A stretch of DNA of 26,778 nucleotides from CAG-390 sp964522215 (GTDB taxonomy: Bacteria; Bacillota; Clostridia; Oscillospirales; CAG-272), in the NCBI GenBank assembly GCA_964522215.1, contig CAZFVR010000024.1, forward strand, positions 1-26,778. The letters are read 5' to 3'. The notes below the pieces were generated by a model. The model was not told the origin of the DNA. It worked only from the letters and a program-made list of their open reading frames with translations, and made no database searches. How positions within the stretch are numbered: position 1 is the stretch's first letter; each line of letters starts with the position of its first letter. Positions 1 through 7,912 of this stretch are shown here, piece after piece. The translations under genes were made by a program, and so were the position numbers.

Positions 1-102
1 CGAGGCGAAGTGGGTGGAGTGGAGGCGTATAGGATAATTCGACGGGGAATTTAGGATACAAGAAAGGGCGTAGTCGTAAACTACGCTCCATGCCAGATCG
101 CT
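1..102. other. Left-edge stretch with no recognised gene
   Basis: No gene is recognised here. A plus-strand frame is open from the edge to a TAG at 52-54 (17 codons) and could be the tail of a protein outside the window, but nothing identifies it. Positions 66-88 contain a hairpin with a 7-bp perfect stem (68-74 with 80-86). On the minus strand it is followed by a short T-rich run, so it could be a back-up terminator behind the tRNA. Confidence 0.25.
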
Positions 103-155
103 ATATAAAGAAAGCGAGTGTTCTACAACATTTCAAATGCTGTAAGAACACTCGC
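103..155 (-). terminator. Intrinsic terminator of tRNA-Pro
   Basis: An 11-bp perfect stem (114-124 with 145-155) is extended inward by further pairing almost to the loop. On the minus strand it is followed by a T-rich run (positions 113 down to 103, TTTCTTTATAT). It begins only 2 nt after the encoded CCA end of the tRNA, as expected for a monocistronic tRNA terminator. Confidence 0.8.
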
Positions 156-157
156 CA

Positions 158-233
158 TGGTCGAAGTGGCGGGATTTGAACCCACGGCCTCTTGGTCCCG
201 AACCAAGCGCGCTACCACCTGCGCTACACCTCG
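158..233 (-). tRNA. tRNA-Pro (anticodon CGG)
   Basis: The minus strand folds into a complete 76-nt cloverleaf. The 7-bp acceptor stem (227-233 with 162-168) contains one G-U pair. A 5-bp anticodon stem encloses the loop TTCGGGA, giving anticodon CGG at 200-198 with U33 and G37. The T arm carries GGTTCAAAT, and the discriminator A is followed by an encoded CCA (158-160). The anticodon reads the proline codon CCG, and G37 agrees with tRNA-Pro. The gene has its own promoter about 48 nt upstream and its own terminator. Confidence 0.95.
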
Positions 234-280
234 ACGTTATTTGAGCACTGTCGCCATCACCCGGCGACCCGTACCTTTAA

Positions 281-309
281 ATTATACCACCACTGCGGCG
301 TTTTGTCAA
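281..309 (-). promoter_or_regulatory. Sigma-A promoter of tRNA-Pro
   Basis: A perfect -35 TTGACA (309-304), a 17-bp spacer and a perfect -10 TATAAT (286-281) lie on the minus strand. The start site should be near 274. The roughly 40-nt leader before the tRNA contains a hairpin with a 6-bp stem (250-255 with 263-268). The promoter sits just after the terminator of the upstream operon, so the tRNA is transcribed independently. Confidence 0.85.
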
Positions 310-321
310 TACCTAAACGTC

Positions 322-387
322 AAAAAAATAATATATCTTATCATCTTTTGCGCCCCGCGCGGCGGCGGGGCGCAAGATCAGATATTT
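322..387 (-). terminator. Intrinsic terminator ending the pyr operon
   Basis: A GC-rich hairpin with an 11-bp perfect core (348-358 with 365-375) is extended outward by AAGAT/ATCTT and AGATAT/ATATCT pairing. On the minus strand it is followed by seven T residues (328-322). It starts about 2 nt after the pyrB stop. The opposite flank is also T-rich when read on the plus strand, so it could stop transcription from both sides. Confidence 0.88.
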
Positions 388-388
388 T

Positions 389-1489
389 TTATTTTCCCTC
401 GCGGAGAGTCTGCTTTGACTCGCAATAAACACAGCGGCAGATGCCGTTGACTCTATCCGTCCATTTAAACAAGTGCGGCAGCTCCTGCTCGCAGGATGTG
501 ATGCACTGCGGGTTGGTGCACTTAACACGATCCACCAAAAGCTCCTCGGTATGTGTGTGGCGGGCAGGGTCGCGCTCTGCCTCGGTGAGCAGCTTGAGTA
601 TCAGTGCCATACGCATATATTTACCGTTCTCCACCTGCTTGAAATAGCAAGCACGCGGGTCATCATCCACCTTAACGCTTATCTCGTTCACTCTGGGGAG
701 CGGATGAAGGATCGACATATCCGGCTTGGCATCGGCAAGCTTTTCGGGTGTGAGGATATAGCTGTCCTTAAGGCGCTCGTATTCATCGATATCCGCAAAG
801 CGCTCACGCTGAACGCGGGTCATATACAGTATATCAAGCCCGGGGATGGCCGCCTCAAGATCGGTGGTCTCGTGGTATGACATATTATGCTTTGCAAGAA
901 CATCGTATTTCACGTAATTTGGCAGGCGCAGCTCCTCGGGGGAGATAAGAACGATCTCTATTCCCTCATAACGCGACAGCGCGGAAATGAGCGAATGCAC
1001 CGTCCTGCCGTACTTAAGATCGCCGCAAAAGCCGACGGTGAGGTGATCGAGCCGACCCTTTTCGCGGTGGATGGTCAAAAGATCCGCCAGCGTTTGGGTG
1101 GGGTGGGCGTGTCCGCCGTCACCTGCGTTTATGACAGGGATGGATGCATTCTGCGCCGCAACATAGGGTGCGCCCTCCTTGGGGTGGCGCATGGCTATGA
1201 TATCGGCATAGCAGCTGATGACCTTGGCGGTATCCGCCACGCTCTCTCCCTTTGAGGCTGATGAGGAGTTTGGATTTGAAAAGCCTATCACCTTACCGCC
1301 AAGCTTGAGCATTGCGGTCTCAAAGCTGAGGCGGGTGCGGGTGGACGGCTCAAAAAACAGTGTGGCCAATATCTTACCGCTGCAGGCGTTTGCATACTTT
1401 TGCGGATCGGATATCATATCTCTTGCGGTGGCTATAAGCTCGTCGATCTCGGCGGCGGTAAGCTCACCTATATCTATTACGCTTCTCAT
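389..1489 (-). CDS. pyrB: Aspartate carbamoyltransferase with C-terminal PyrI-like zinc ribbon
   Basis: Condenses carbamoyl phosphate and aspartate to N-carbamoylaspartate, the first committed step of cytosolic pyrimidine synthesis. The 366-residue product has the carbamoyl-phosphate site STRTR (49-53), the flexible active-site loop ASKGES (78-83), HPTQ (129-132), GRTVHS (161-166) and HPLPR (262-266). A catalytic chain normally ends near residue 305-310. Here about 55 extra residues follow, with Cys324-x4-Cys329 and Cys353-x2-Cys356, the spacing of the zinc-binding domain of the regulatory chain PyrI. The N-terminal nucleotide-binding domain of PyrI is absent. The gene starts 1 nt after the pyrE stop, behind an AGGA ribosome binding site, and is the last gene of the operon. 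ATCase identity is certain; the zinc-tail reading is from motif spacing. Confidence 0.97.
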   Translation of the reverse strand: MRSVIDIGELTAAEIDELIATARDMISDPQKYANACSGKILATLFFEPSTRTRLSFETAMLKLGGKVIGFSNPNSSSASKGESVADTAKVISCYADIIAMRHPKEGAPYVAAQNASIPVINAGDGGHAHPTQTLADLLTIHREKGRLDHLTVGFCGDLKYGRTVHSLISALSRYEGIEIVLISPEELRLPNYVKYDVLAKHNMSYHETTDLEAAIPGLDILYMTRVQRERFADIDEYERLKDSYILTPEKLADAKPDMSILHPLPRVNEISVKVDDDPRACYFKQVENGKYMRMALILKLLTEAERDPARHTHTEELLVDRVKCTNPQCITSCEQELPHLFKWTDRVNGICRCVYCESKQTLREGK

Positions 1490-1490
1490 C

Positions 1491-2123
1491 TTATTTTCCT
1501 ATCCAGCTTTCATCGGAGGGGTTGTTGCGGAAGGCGATAAGCCTTGCCACATCCTCCTTTTTGATATAGCCCTCGTCCGCCGCGGTCTCGGCCACGACAT
1601 CAAAGTTTGTAAGCGAGTGGTTTACGACATTTGCCGCAGCAAGACGGTCAAGTCCCTTTTGCATGCCGTAGGTGAAGATGCTGACGATGCCAAGCACCTC
1701 GGCGCCTGCCTCGCGCAGGACGTTTACGACCTCGATAACACTGCCGCCGGTAGAGATAAGATCCTCAACCACCACGACCTTTTGGCCGGGGAGCAGTTGA
1801 CCCTCTATCTGATTTTGGCGCCCGTGATCCTTGGCGCCGGATCTGACGTATCCCATAGGCATACCCAGCAGATGAGCGGTTATTGCCGCGTGTGCGATGC
1901 CTGCGGTGGAAGTACCCATAAGCACCTCAGCCTCGGGATAGTAGCGGCGCACCAGCTCGGCAAGACCCTCCTCAACATCCAAACGAACGGCGGGAGCGGT
2001 TAGTGTTAAGCGGTTATCGCAGTAAACGGGACTTTTTATTCCGCTGGCCCATGTAAAAGGCTCCTCGGGGCGGAAGAACACTGCCTTTATTGACAAAAGA
2101 TCCTTTGCAATTTTCTTTTCCAT
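1491..2123 (-). CDS. pyrE: Orotate phosphoribosyltransferase
   Basis: Transfers the ribose 5-phosphate of PRPP to orotate, giving OMP. The 210-residue protein has the type I phosphoribosyltransferase PRPP loop as VVVVEDLISTGGSV (116-129) and an N-terminal FTWASGIKSPVYCDNR block (23-38) typical of bacterial PyrE. Length is normal for the family. The start is preceded by GGAG at 9-nt spacing. The gene lies 27 nt after pyrF and 1 nt before pyrB. Confidence 0.97.
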   Translation of the reverse strand: MEKKIAKDLLSIKAVFFRPEEPFTWASGIKSPVYCDNRLTLTAPAVRLDVEEGLAELVRRYYPEAEVLMGTSTAGIAHAAITAHLLGMPMGYVRSGAKDHGRQNQIEGQLLPGQKVVVVEDLISTGGSVIEVVNVLREAGAEVLGIVSIFTYGMQKGLDRLAAANVVNHSLTNFDVVAETAADEGYIKKEDVARLIAFRNNPSDESWIGK

Positions 2124-2150
2124 AGCTTATATCTCCATTTTTATCATTTT

Positions 2151-2849
2151 TTAGTCAACGAACTCCGCCACACAGCGCTCGTAAGCGGCAACCGGATCCT
2201 CGGCGGCGGTTATGGGACGGCCAACGACTATATAATCCGAGCCTATCTTTTTTGCCTCTGTGGGTGTCATTACGCGCTTTTGGTCGCCGCGGTCGCCGTC
2301 CGCAAAGCGAACGCCGGGAGTGACGGTAAGAAAATCACTGCCGCAGGCCTCATGAACGCGCCCCGCCTCAAGAGGCGAGCAAACAACACCGTCAAGTCCC
2401 GCCGCCTTGGCGTTGGATGCGTAGTGCATAACGACATCGGCAATGGGGGCATCTATCAAAAGATCGCGGTGCATGGTCTCCTCATCCGTGGAGGTGAGCT
2501 GGGTGACTGCAATAAGCAGAGGGCGTGTGCCGTCCGCTCTTGTAAGACCCTCAAGGGCGGCCTCCATCATGCGGCCGGTACCCGCGGCGTGGAGGTTGCA
2601 CATATCAACATCAAGCCCCGAGAGCACTGCCATAGCTTTTTTTACCGTATTGGGGATATCATGGAGCTTAAGATCCAAAAAGATCTTATGACCGCGGCGC
2701 TTTATCTCGCGCACGATGGACGGCCCCTCAGCATAGTAAAGCTCCATACCGATCTTAACGAAAGGTTTTTTGCCCTCAAATCTGTCCAAAAAGGCAAAGG
2801 TTTTTTCTGCGCTGTCAAAGTCGCAGGCGATGATAACGTCTTTTCCCAT
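2151..2849 (-). CDS. pyrF: Orotidine 5'-phosphate decarboxylase
   Basis: Decarboxylates OMP to UMP, the last step of the de novo pathway. The 232-residue protein starts with the ACDFDS strand of the barrel and has the catalytic Asp59-x-Lys61-x2-Asp64 of LDLKLHDIPNT. It ends with GSDYIVVGRPI, the phosphate-binding segment. This is the short bacterial type. A GGAGG lies 13 nt before the ATG, inside the end of pyrD, which stops 3 nt upstream, so translation is probably coupled. Confidence 0.97.
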   Translation of the reverse strand: MGKDVIIACDFDSAEKTFAFLDRFEGKKPFVKIGMELYYAEGPSIVREIKRRGHKIFLDLKLHDIPNTVKKAMAVLSGLDVDMCNLHAAGTGRMMEAALEGLTRADGTRPLLIAVTQLTSTDEETMHRDLLIDAPIADVVMHYASNAKAAGLDGVVCSPLEAGRVHEACGSDFLTVTPGVRFADGDRGDQKRVMTPTEAKKIGSDYIVVGRPITAAEDPVAAYERCVAEFVD

Positions 2850-2852
2850 AAC

Positions 2853-3803
2853 TTACTTGCATCCTCCGATAATTTCTTTTAGTGATGTTATGCCAAGGCG
2901 TTGCATAACGCCGGGCAGAGCATTTATTATATTGCGGCAGGCATAAGGATCAACAAGGTTTGCCGCGCCTATCTGTACTGCGGTCGCGCCCGCAAGCATC
3001 ATTTCTATCACGTCCTCCGCAGAGCTGACGCCGCCCATGCCGATAATGGGGATATCCACGGCATTTGCCACCTGATAGACCATGCGCAGAGCCACCGGGA
3101 AGATCGCACTGCCGGAAAAGCCACCCATTTTGTTGGCAATTATCGGCTTGCGCGTTTTAATATCTATGCGCATACCAAGCAGTGTATTGATAAGGCTTAT
3201 ACCGTCCGCTCCCGCCTCGGCGCATGCTGCGGCGATGGATACGATATCGGTCACATTCGGCGACAGCTTTATTATGACCGGCTTTCCGGTAACGCTCTTG
3301 ACGGCGCGGGTGACCTCGGCCGCCGCTGCGGGAGATGTGCCAAAGCTCATGCCGCCACCGTGAACATTGGGGCAGCTTACATTGACCTCCAGCCAACCCA
3401 CCTGCGGGCAGGAATCAAGACGTGCGCAGGTGTAGGCATAGTCATCTACCGAAAAGCCGCTGACATTTGCCATTACCTTTTTTGCAAAGCACTGCGAAAG
3501 CTTTGGCAGCTCCTCGGATATAACATTATCCACACCGGGATTTTGCAGTCCGACGGCGTTTATCATGCCCGCGGTGCATTCGGCAATGCGCGGGGTGGGA
3601 TTGCCAAAGCGCGGCTCGCGAGTTGTACCTTTAAAGGAGAATGTACCGAGGATACTTATATCATACAGCTCGGCAAACTCATATCCGTAGCCAAAGGTGC
3701 CGCTGGCGGGGATCACCGGGTTATCAAGCTCGATACCGCAAAGATCAACTTTCATATCGGCATTCACGGCGGGATCGATACTCATGGTCGTGTTCAGACT
3801 CAT
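2853..3803 (-). CDS. pyrD: Dihydroorotate dehydrogenase class 1B, catalytic subunit
   Basis: FMN-dependent oxidation of dihydroorotate to orotate; in class 1B enzymes electrons pass through PyrK to NAD+. The catalytic Cys144 lies in NVSCPN (141-146), which separates this type from the serine-containing membrane class 2. The barrel ends with the GMGGVSSAEDV and GATAVQIGAAN segments that bind FMN phosphate. The start at 3803 is chosen because its ATGA overlaps the pyrK stop and a GGGAGG sits 7 nt upstream. An in-frame ATG at 3818 also has a strong GGAGG, at 7 nt, and would add five residues. The neighbouring pyrK is the expected partner. Confidence 0.95.
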   Translation of the reverse strand: MSLNTTMSIDPAVNADMKVDLCGIELDNPVIPASGTFGYGYEFAELYDISILGTFSFKGTTREPRFGNPTPRIAECTAGMINAVGLQNPGVDNVISEELPKLSQCFAKKVMANVSGFSVDDYAYTCARLDSCPQVGWLEVNVSCPNVHGGGMSFGTSPAAAAEVTRAVKSVTGKPVIIKLSPNVTDIVSIAAACAEAGADGISLINTLLGMRIDIKTRKPIIANKMGGFSGSAIFPVALRMVYQVANAVDIPIIGMGGVSSAEDVIEMMLAGATAVQIGAANLVDPYACRNIINALPGVMQRLGITSLKEIIGGCK

Positions 3804-4543
3804 TTCTTTGCCTCCCATATGATCTCCTCCTTTTTAAGCACCGGGCCTTCCTTGCATATACGCTTGTTGCCGGTAACGGTCTTGCAGGAGCATCCCATGC
3901 ATGAGCCAAAGCCACAGCCCATGCGTTCCTCAAAGCTGAACTGCCCCGAGGTGGTGCTCTTGTTATACACGGCCTTCAGCATAGGCTCCGGTCCGCAGGT
4001 ATAAAAATAGCTGTAGTCGATGCCATCCATGGCATCGGTAACAAAGCCGCGCACACCAAGCGAACCATCAGCGGTTGCTATTCTGACATCAACCCCGAGT
4101 GCGCGAAGCTCATCGGCAAGAAAGACCTCCGAGCCTTTGTTAAATCCAAGCACAGCGCTGACCCGACGCCCCTCGGACAAGAGCTTTATTGCCAGCATAT
4201 ATAGCGGAGGCACACCAACGCCGCCGCCGATCAGCAGGGGATGCTCCCCTGCTACCGACGTATCATAGCCGTTACCGAGACCCACGAGCAGATCCAGCCG
4301 CTCGCCGCCCTGCATGCGGCTCATAAGCTCTGTGCCGCGCCCCACGACCTTGTATATCAGGGTAAGCTCGCCCTCGGTGCAGTTGCACACGGAGATCGGG
4401 CGGCGCAAAAACAGCCCATCAAGCTTGATATTTACAAATTGCCCCGGTGCTGTTACGGCATCGGTATTGCCCTCCAGCACCATTTTGTATACCGAATCTG
4501 TAAGCGGTATATTTTCTTTAACCTTAAAAAATTCCTGCTTCAT
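3800..4543 (-). CDS. pyrK: Dihydroorotate dehydrogenase electron-transfer subunit
   Basis: The FAD and [2Fe-2S] subunit that carries electrons from PyrD to NAD+. The 247-residue protein has the flavin-binding RRPISVCN near residue 48, the nucleotide-binding IGGGVGVPPLY near residue 107, and four C-terminal cluster cysteines: Cys210-x4-Cys215-x2-Cys218-x11-Cys230. The layout matches the ferredoxin-reductase-like PyrK family at full length. It starts 16 nt after the carB stop with a GAGG close to the ATG, and its stop overlaps the pyrD start as ATGA. Confidence 0.96.
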   Translation of the reverse strand: MKQEFFKVKENIPLTDSVYKMVLEGNTDAVTAPGQFVNIKLDGLFLRRPISVCNCTEGELTLIYKVVGRGTELMSRMQGGERLDLLVGLGNGYDTSVAGEHPLLIGGGVGVPPLYMLAIKLLSEGRRVSAVLGFNKGSEVFLADELRALGVDVRIATADGSLGVRGFVTDAMDGIDYSYFYTCGPEPMLKAVYNKSTTSGQFSFEERMGCGFGSCMGCSCKTVTGNKRICKEGPVLKKEEIIWEAKK

Positions 4544-4559
4544 ATCGCCTCACGTAATA

Positions 4560-7500
4560 TTACGAATCGATGGTTGAGATCCTGAGCGTCGTCTCATCAA
4601 GTACATCCAAAAGCACCTTAACGGTATCAAGAGAGGTAAACATGGTCACATTGCTCTCTGTAGCGTAGCGGCGGATGAGATATCCGTCACTCATCTGATC
4701 GTTGGATCCTATGTTGCTGGTGTTGATAACATAGGCTATATGCCCCTGGCGTATTGATTCGGCTATCTCATTGCTGCCCTCGCCCAGCTTTTTGAGTATA
4801 TGAGTGCGGATGCCGTTCTCCTTAAGGAACTTGGCGGTTCCGACAGTCGCCTCAATATTAAAGCCCAGATCGTAGAAGCGACGGATGAGCGGCAGTGCCT
4901 CGGCCTTGTCCTTATCCGCGATGGTTGCAAACACTGTACCGTAGTTTTGCAGGTGCATGCCGGAGGCCTGGAGCGCCTTGTAAAGTGCGCGGTTGAGCTT
5001 ATCATCATAGCCGATCGCCTCACCCGTGGATTTCATCTCCGGTGAGAGGTATGCATCAAGTCCGCGGAGCTTATTAAAGGAGAATACAGGGACCTTAACG
5101 TACCATCTCTTCTTTTCCTCGGGGTAAAGATCGAATATTCCCTGCTCCTTTAGGCTCTTACCGAGTATGACCTCGGTAGCGATATCCGCCAGAGAATAGC
5201 CCGTTGCCTTTGAAAGGAACGGCACTGTGCGGGAGGAACGCGGGTTGACCTCGATGATATAAACGTCATCGGATTCATCAACGATGAACTGGATATTATA
5301 AAGACCTACGATGCCAATGCCCAGCCCCAGCTTTTTGGTGTAGCCGAGGATAGTCCCCTTGACCTTATTTGAGATACTAAAGGAGGGATACACGCTTATA
5401 GAGTCACCGGAGTGGATGCCTGTTCTTTCAACAAGCTCCATGATGCCGGGCACGAACACATCGCGTCCGTCGCAGATAGCATCGACCTCTACCTCCTTGC
5501 CGCTGATGTATTTATCAACGAGCACCGGCTTATCCTCATCTATCTCAACAGCGGTCTTGAGATAGTGACGAAGCTGCTCCTCATTTGCCACTATCTGCAT
5601 GGCGCGGCCGCCAAGCACAAAGGAGGGGCGCACCAGCACCGGGTAGCCTATCTTTTCGGCGGCGGCAATGCCTTCCTCTATCTTTGTTACGGCGCGCCCC
5701 TGCGGCTGAGGAATGTGCAGCTCCTCAAGCAGGCGCTCAAACATATCGCGGTTTTCGGCGCGATCGATGGCGGCGCAATCCGTACCTATTATCTTAACGC
5801 CGCGTCGCATAAGCGGATCGGCAAGGTTTATGGCAGTTTGTCCGCCCAGGGAGGCTATAACACCCTCAGGCTTTTCAAAATCGATGATGTTCATAACATC
5901 CTCGGGTGTTAGCGGCTCAAAATAAAGCTTGTCACCCGTGGTGTAGTCTGTAGATACCGTTTCGGGGTTGTTATTGATGATTATCGATTCGTATCCGAGT
6001 TTGCGGATGGTGGTTACAGCGTGGACAGTGGAATAGTCAAACTCAACACCCTGCCCAATACGTATCGGACCGGCGCCCAGCACCACTATCTTGCGCTTAT
6101 CCGTCAGGCGGGAATCATTCTCGCCTGTGTAGGAGGAGTAGAGATAGGGCAGGTAGCTGCCTGTGTGGAGGGTATCGACCATGCGGAACACCGGGACTAT
6201 ACCCTCACGGCGGCGCAGATTTGCAACGGTCATCTCGTCACATCCCCACAGCTTTGCAATATAGGGATCGGAAAAGCCCATCACCTTTGCCTCGCGGAGC
6301 GTCTCCACATCTCCGCGGGCCGCAGAAAGTCGGCGTTCCATTGCAACTATGCCCTCAAAGGAGCGGAGGAAGTAATCGGTGATCTTTGTGACCTCATGGA
6401 TCTTCCCTATCGATACGCCCATGCGCAAAAGCTGTGCTATGGCAAATATACCGTCAGAATGGAACTCGGCAAGATAACGGCAGAGCTCATCCTCTGTCAT
6501 ATTATCAAACTTTGAGAGATACAGGTGATCAACACCTATCTCAAGCGAGCGAACGGATTTGAGCAGGCATTCCTCAAGATTTGAGCCGATGCCCATGACC
6601 TCACCGGTTGCCTTCATCTGTGTACCGAGGATATTCGGCGCAGCGGCAAATTTATCAAACGGAAAACGCGGGAATTTTGCAACTATGTAATCAAGCGACG
6701 GCTCGGTAGAGGCAAGCCCCCCCGCAACTGCGATCTCGTCAAGCATCATACCCACGGCGATCTTTGCGGTAACACGCGCTATGGGGTAGCCGCTGGCCTT
6801 TGATGCCAATGCGGAGGAGCGGGAAACGCGGGGGTTGACCTCGATAAGATAATAATTGCTGCTTTCGGGATCAAGCGCAAACTGAACATTGCATCCACCC
6901 TCGATCTTAAGCTCGCGGATAAGCCTTATCGCGCTGTCATTGAGCATCTTAAGATCGTGGTCGTTCAGAGTGAGGATAGGAGCTACGACGATAGAGTCGC
7001 CGGTATGAACGCCCACAGGGTCGATATTCTCCATGCCGCAGATGGTGATGGCATTGTCGCCCGAGTCGCGCATGACCTCAAATTCTATCTCTTTGTAGCC
7101 GCGAACGCTCTTTTCTATCAGCACCTGGTGAACGGGCGAGAGCTTAAAGCCGTTCATGCCTATCTCGACCAGTTCTTCCTCGTTGTTGGCAAAGCCACCG
7201 CCGGTTCCGCCGAGCGTAAAGGCAGGGCGAAGCACCACAGGGTAGCCTATGCGTGCGGCGGCCGCTTTGGCCTCCTCAAGATCGTATGTGATCTCGGAGG
7301 GAATGGTAGGCTCGCCTATAGACTGGCAAAGCTCCTTAAACAGCTCGCGGTCCTCGGCGCGCTCAATGCTCTCGCCGGATGTGCCGAGCAGCTCAACATG
7401 GCATTCACGCAAAACGCCCTTTTTTTCAAGCTGCATGGCAAGGTTAAGTCCTGTTTGACCGCCAATGCCGGGCAATATGGCATCCGGACGCTCGTAACGG

Positions 7501-7733
7501 AGTATCTTTGCCATATACTCAAGTGTCAGGGGTTCCATGTAGACCTTGTCGGCTATAGTGGTGTCTGTCATAATGGTTGCGGGGTTGGAGTTTACAAGCA
7601 CTACCTCATACCCCTCCTCCTTTAATGCCAAACACGCCTGTGTACCCGCGTAGTCAAATTCCGCCGCCTGCCCGATAACTATCGGGCCGGAGCCAATGAT
7701 CAAAATCTTTTTAATATCTGTTCTTTTTGCCAT
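4560..7733 (-). CDS. carB: Carbamoyl-phosphate synthase large subunit
   Basis: Makes carbamoyl phosphate from bicarbonate, two ATP and ammonia delivered by the CarA glutaminase. At 1057 residues it is full length. It has two homologous ATP-grasp halves, the first beginning at KKILIIGSGP (about 8) and the second at RKIVVLGAGP (about 547). Each half has the LRPAFTLGG / VRPSFVLGG lid segment and an EVNPR(V/S)SR metal-binding motif. A C-terminal MGS-like allosteric domain follows (about 930-1057). The start has GGAGG about 8 nt upstream. No carA is adjacent: the gene before it is pyrC, across a 179-nt AT-rich spacer that holds a likely promoter. Confidence 0.97.
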   Translation of the reverse strand: MAKRTDIKKILIIGSGPIVIGQAAEFDYAGTQACLALKEEGYEVVLVNSNPATIMTDTTIADKVYMEPLTLEYMAKILRYERPDAILPGIGGQTGLNLAMQLEKKGVLRECHVELLGTSGESIERAEDRELFKELCQSIGEPTIPSEITYDLEEAKAAAARIGYPVVLRPAFTLGGTGGGFANNEEELVEIGMNGFKLSPVHQVLIEKSVRGYKEIEFEVMRDSGDNAITICGMENIDPVGVHTGDSIVVAPILTLNDHDLKMLNDSAIRLIRELKIEGGCNVQFALDPESSNYYLIEVNPRVSRSSALASKASGYPIARVTAKIAVGMMLDEIAVAGGLASTEPSLDYIVAKFPRFPFDKFAAAPNILGTQMKATGEVMGIGSNLEECLLKSVRSLEIGVDHLYLSKFDNMTEDELCRYLAEFHSDGIFAIAQLLRMGVSIGKIHEVTKITDYFLRSFEGIVAMERRLSAARGDVETLREAKVMGFSDPYIAKLWGCDEMTVANLRRREGIVPVFRMVDTLHTGSYLPYLYSSYTGENDSRLTDKRKIVVLGAGPIRIGQGVEFDYSTVHAVTTIRKLGYESIIINNNPETVSTDYTTGDKLYFEPLTPEDVMNIIDFEKPEGVIASLGGQTAINLADPLMRRGVKIIGTDCAAIDRAENRDMFERLLEELHIPQPQGRAVTKIEEGIAAAEKIGYPVLVRPSFVLGGRAMQIVANEEQLRHYLKTAVEIDEDKPVLVDKYISGKEVEVDAICDGRDVFVPGIMELVERTGIHSGDSISVYPSFSISNKVKGTILGYTKKLGLGIGIVGLYNIQFIVDESDDVYIIEVNPRSSRTVPFLSKATGYSLADIATEVILGKSLKEQGIFDLYPEEKKRWYVKVPVFSFNKLRGLDAYLSPEMKSTGEAIGYDDKLNRALYKALQASGMHLQNYGTVFATIADKDKAEALPLIRRFYDLGFNIEATVGTAKFLKENGIRTHILKKLGEGSNEIAESIRQGHIAYVINTSNIGSNDQMSDGYLIRRYATESNVTMFTSLDTVKVLLDVLDETTLRISTIDS

Positions 7734-7845
7734 AAATGCCGCCTCCGGTCATTTTAATTTTTCGCTTTTGTGTTGCTTGGAGCTTATTGTTTTTCTTGTG
7801 TTTTCCATCGACCTTTATTTCGCTTGTATACACACTCAACCTTTT

Positions 7846-7874
7846 ATTTTAATTTCTGAATTTTAAGTTCTCAA
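7846..7874 (-). promoter_or_regulatory. Possible promoter upstream of carB
   Basis: On the minus strand, TTGAGA (7874-7869) is separated by 17 bp from TAAAAT (7851-7846). The sequence just upstream (about 7876-7912) is almost pure A and T in runs, like an UP element. The 179-nt spacer (7734-7912) has no gene, no visible terminator and no PyrR-binding motif that I could recognise. Such AT-rich DNA gives chance matches, so this is tentative. Confidence 0.4.
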
Positions 7875-7912
7875 GCGTAAGTTTTAAATTTTAAAATCGA
7901 ATTTTTAAATTT

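Noticed and set aside
118..450. Plus-strand open frame of about 110 codons at the left end
   Set aside because: It runs through the tRNA-Pro gene, its promoter and the operon terminator on the opposite strand, and has no ribosome binding site or recognisable protein.
2901..4004. Long plus-strand open frame opposite pyrD and pyrK
   Set aside because: It lies antisense to two well-supported genes; its composition follows from their codon bias and it resembles no protein family I know.
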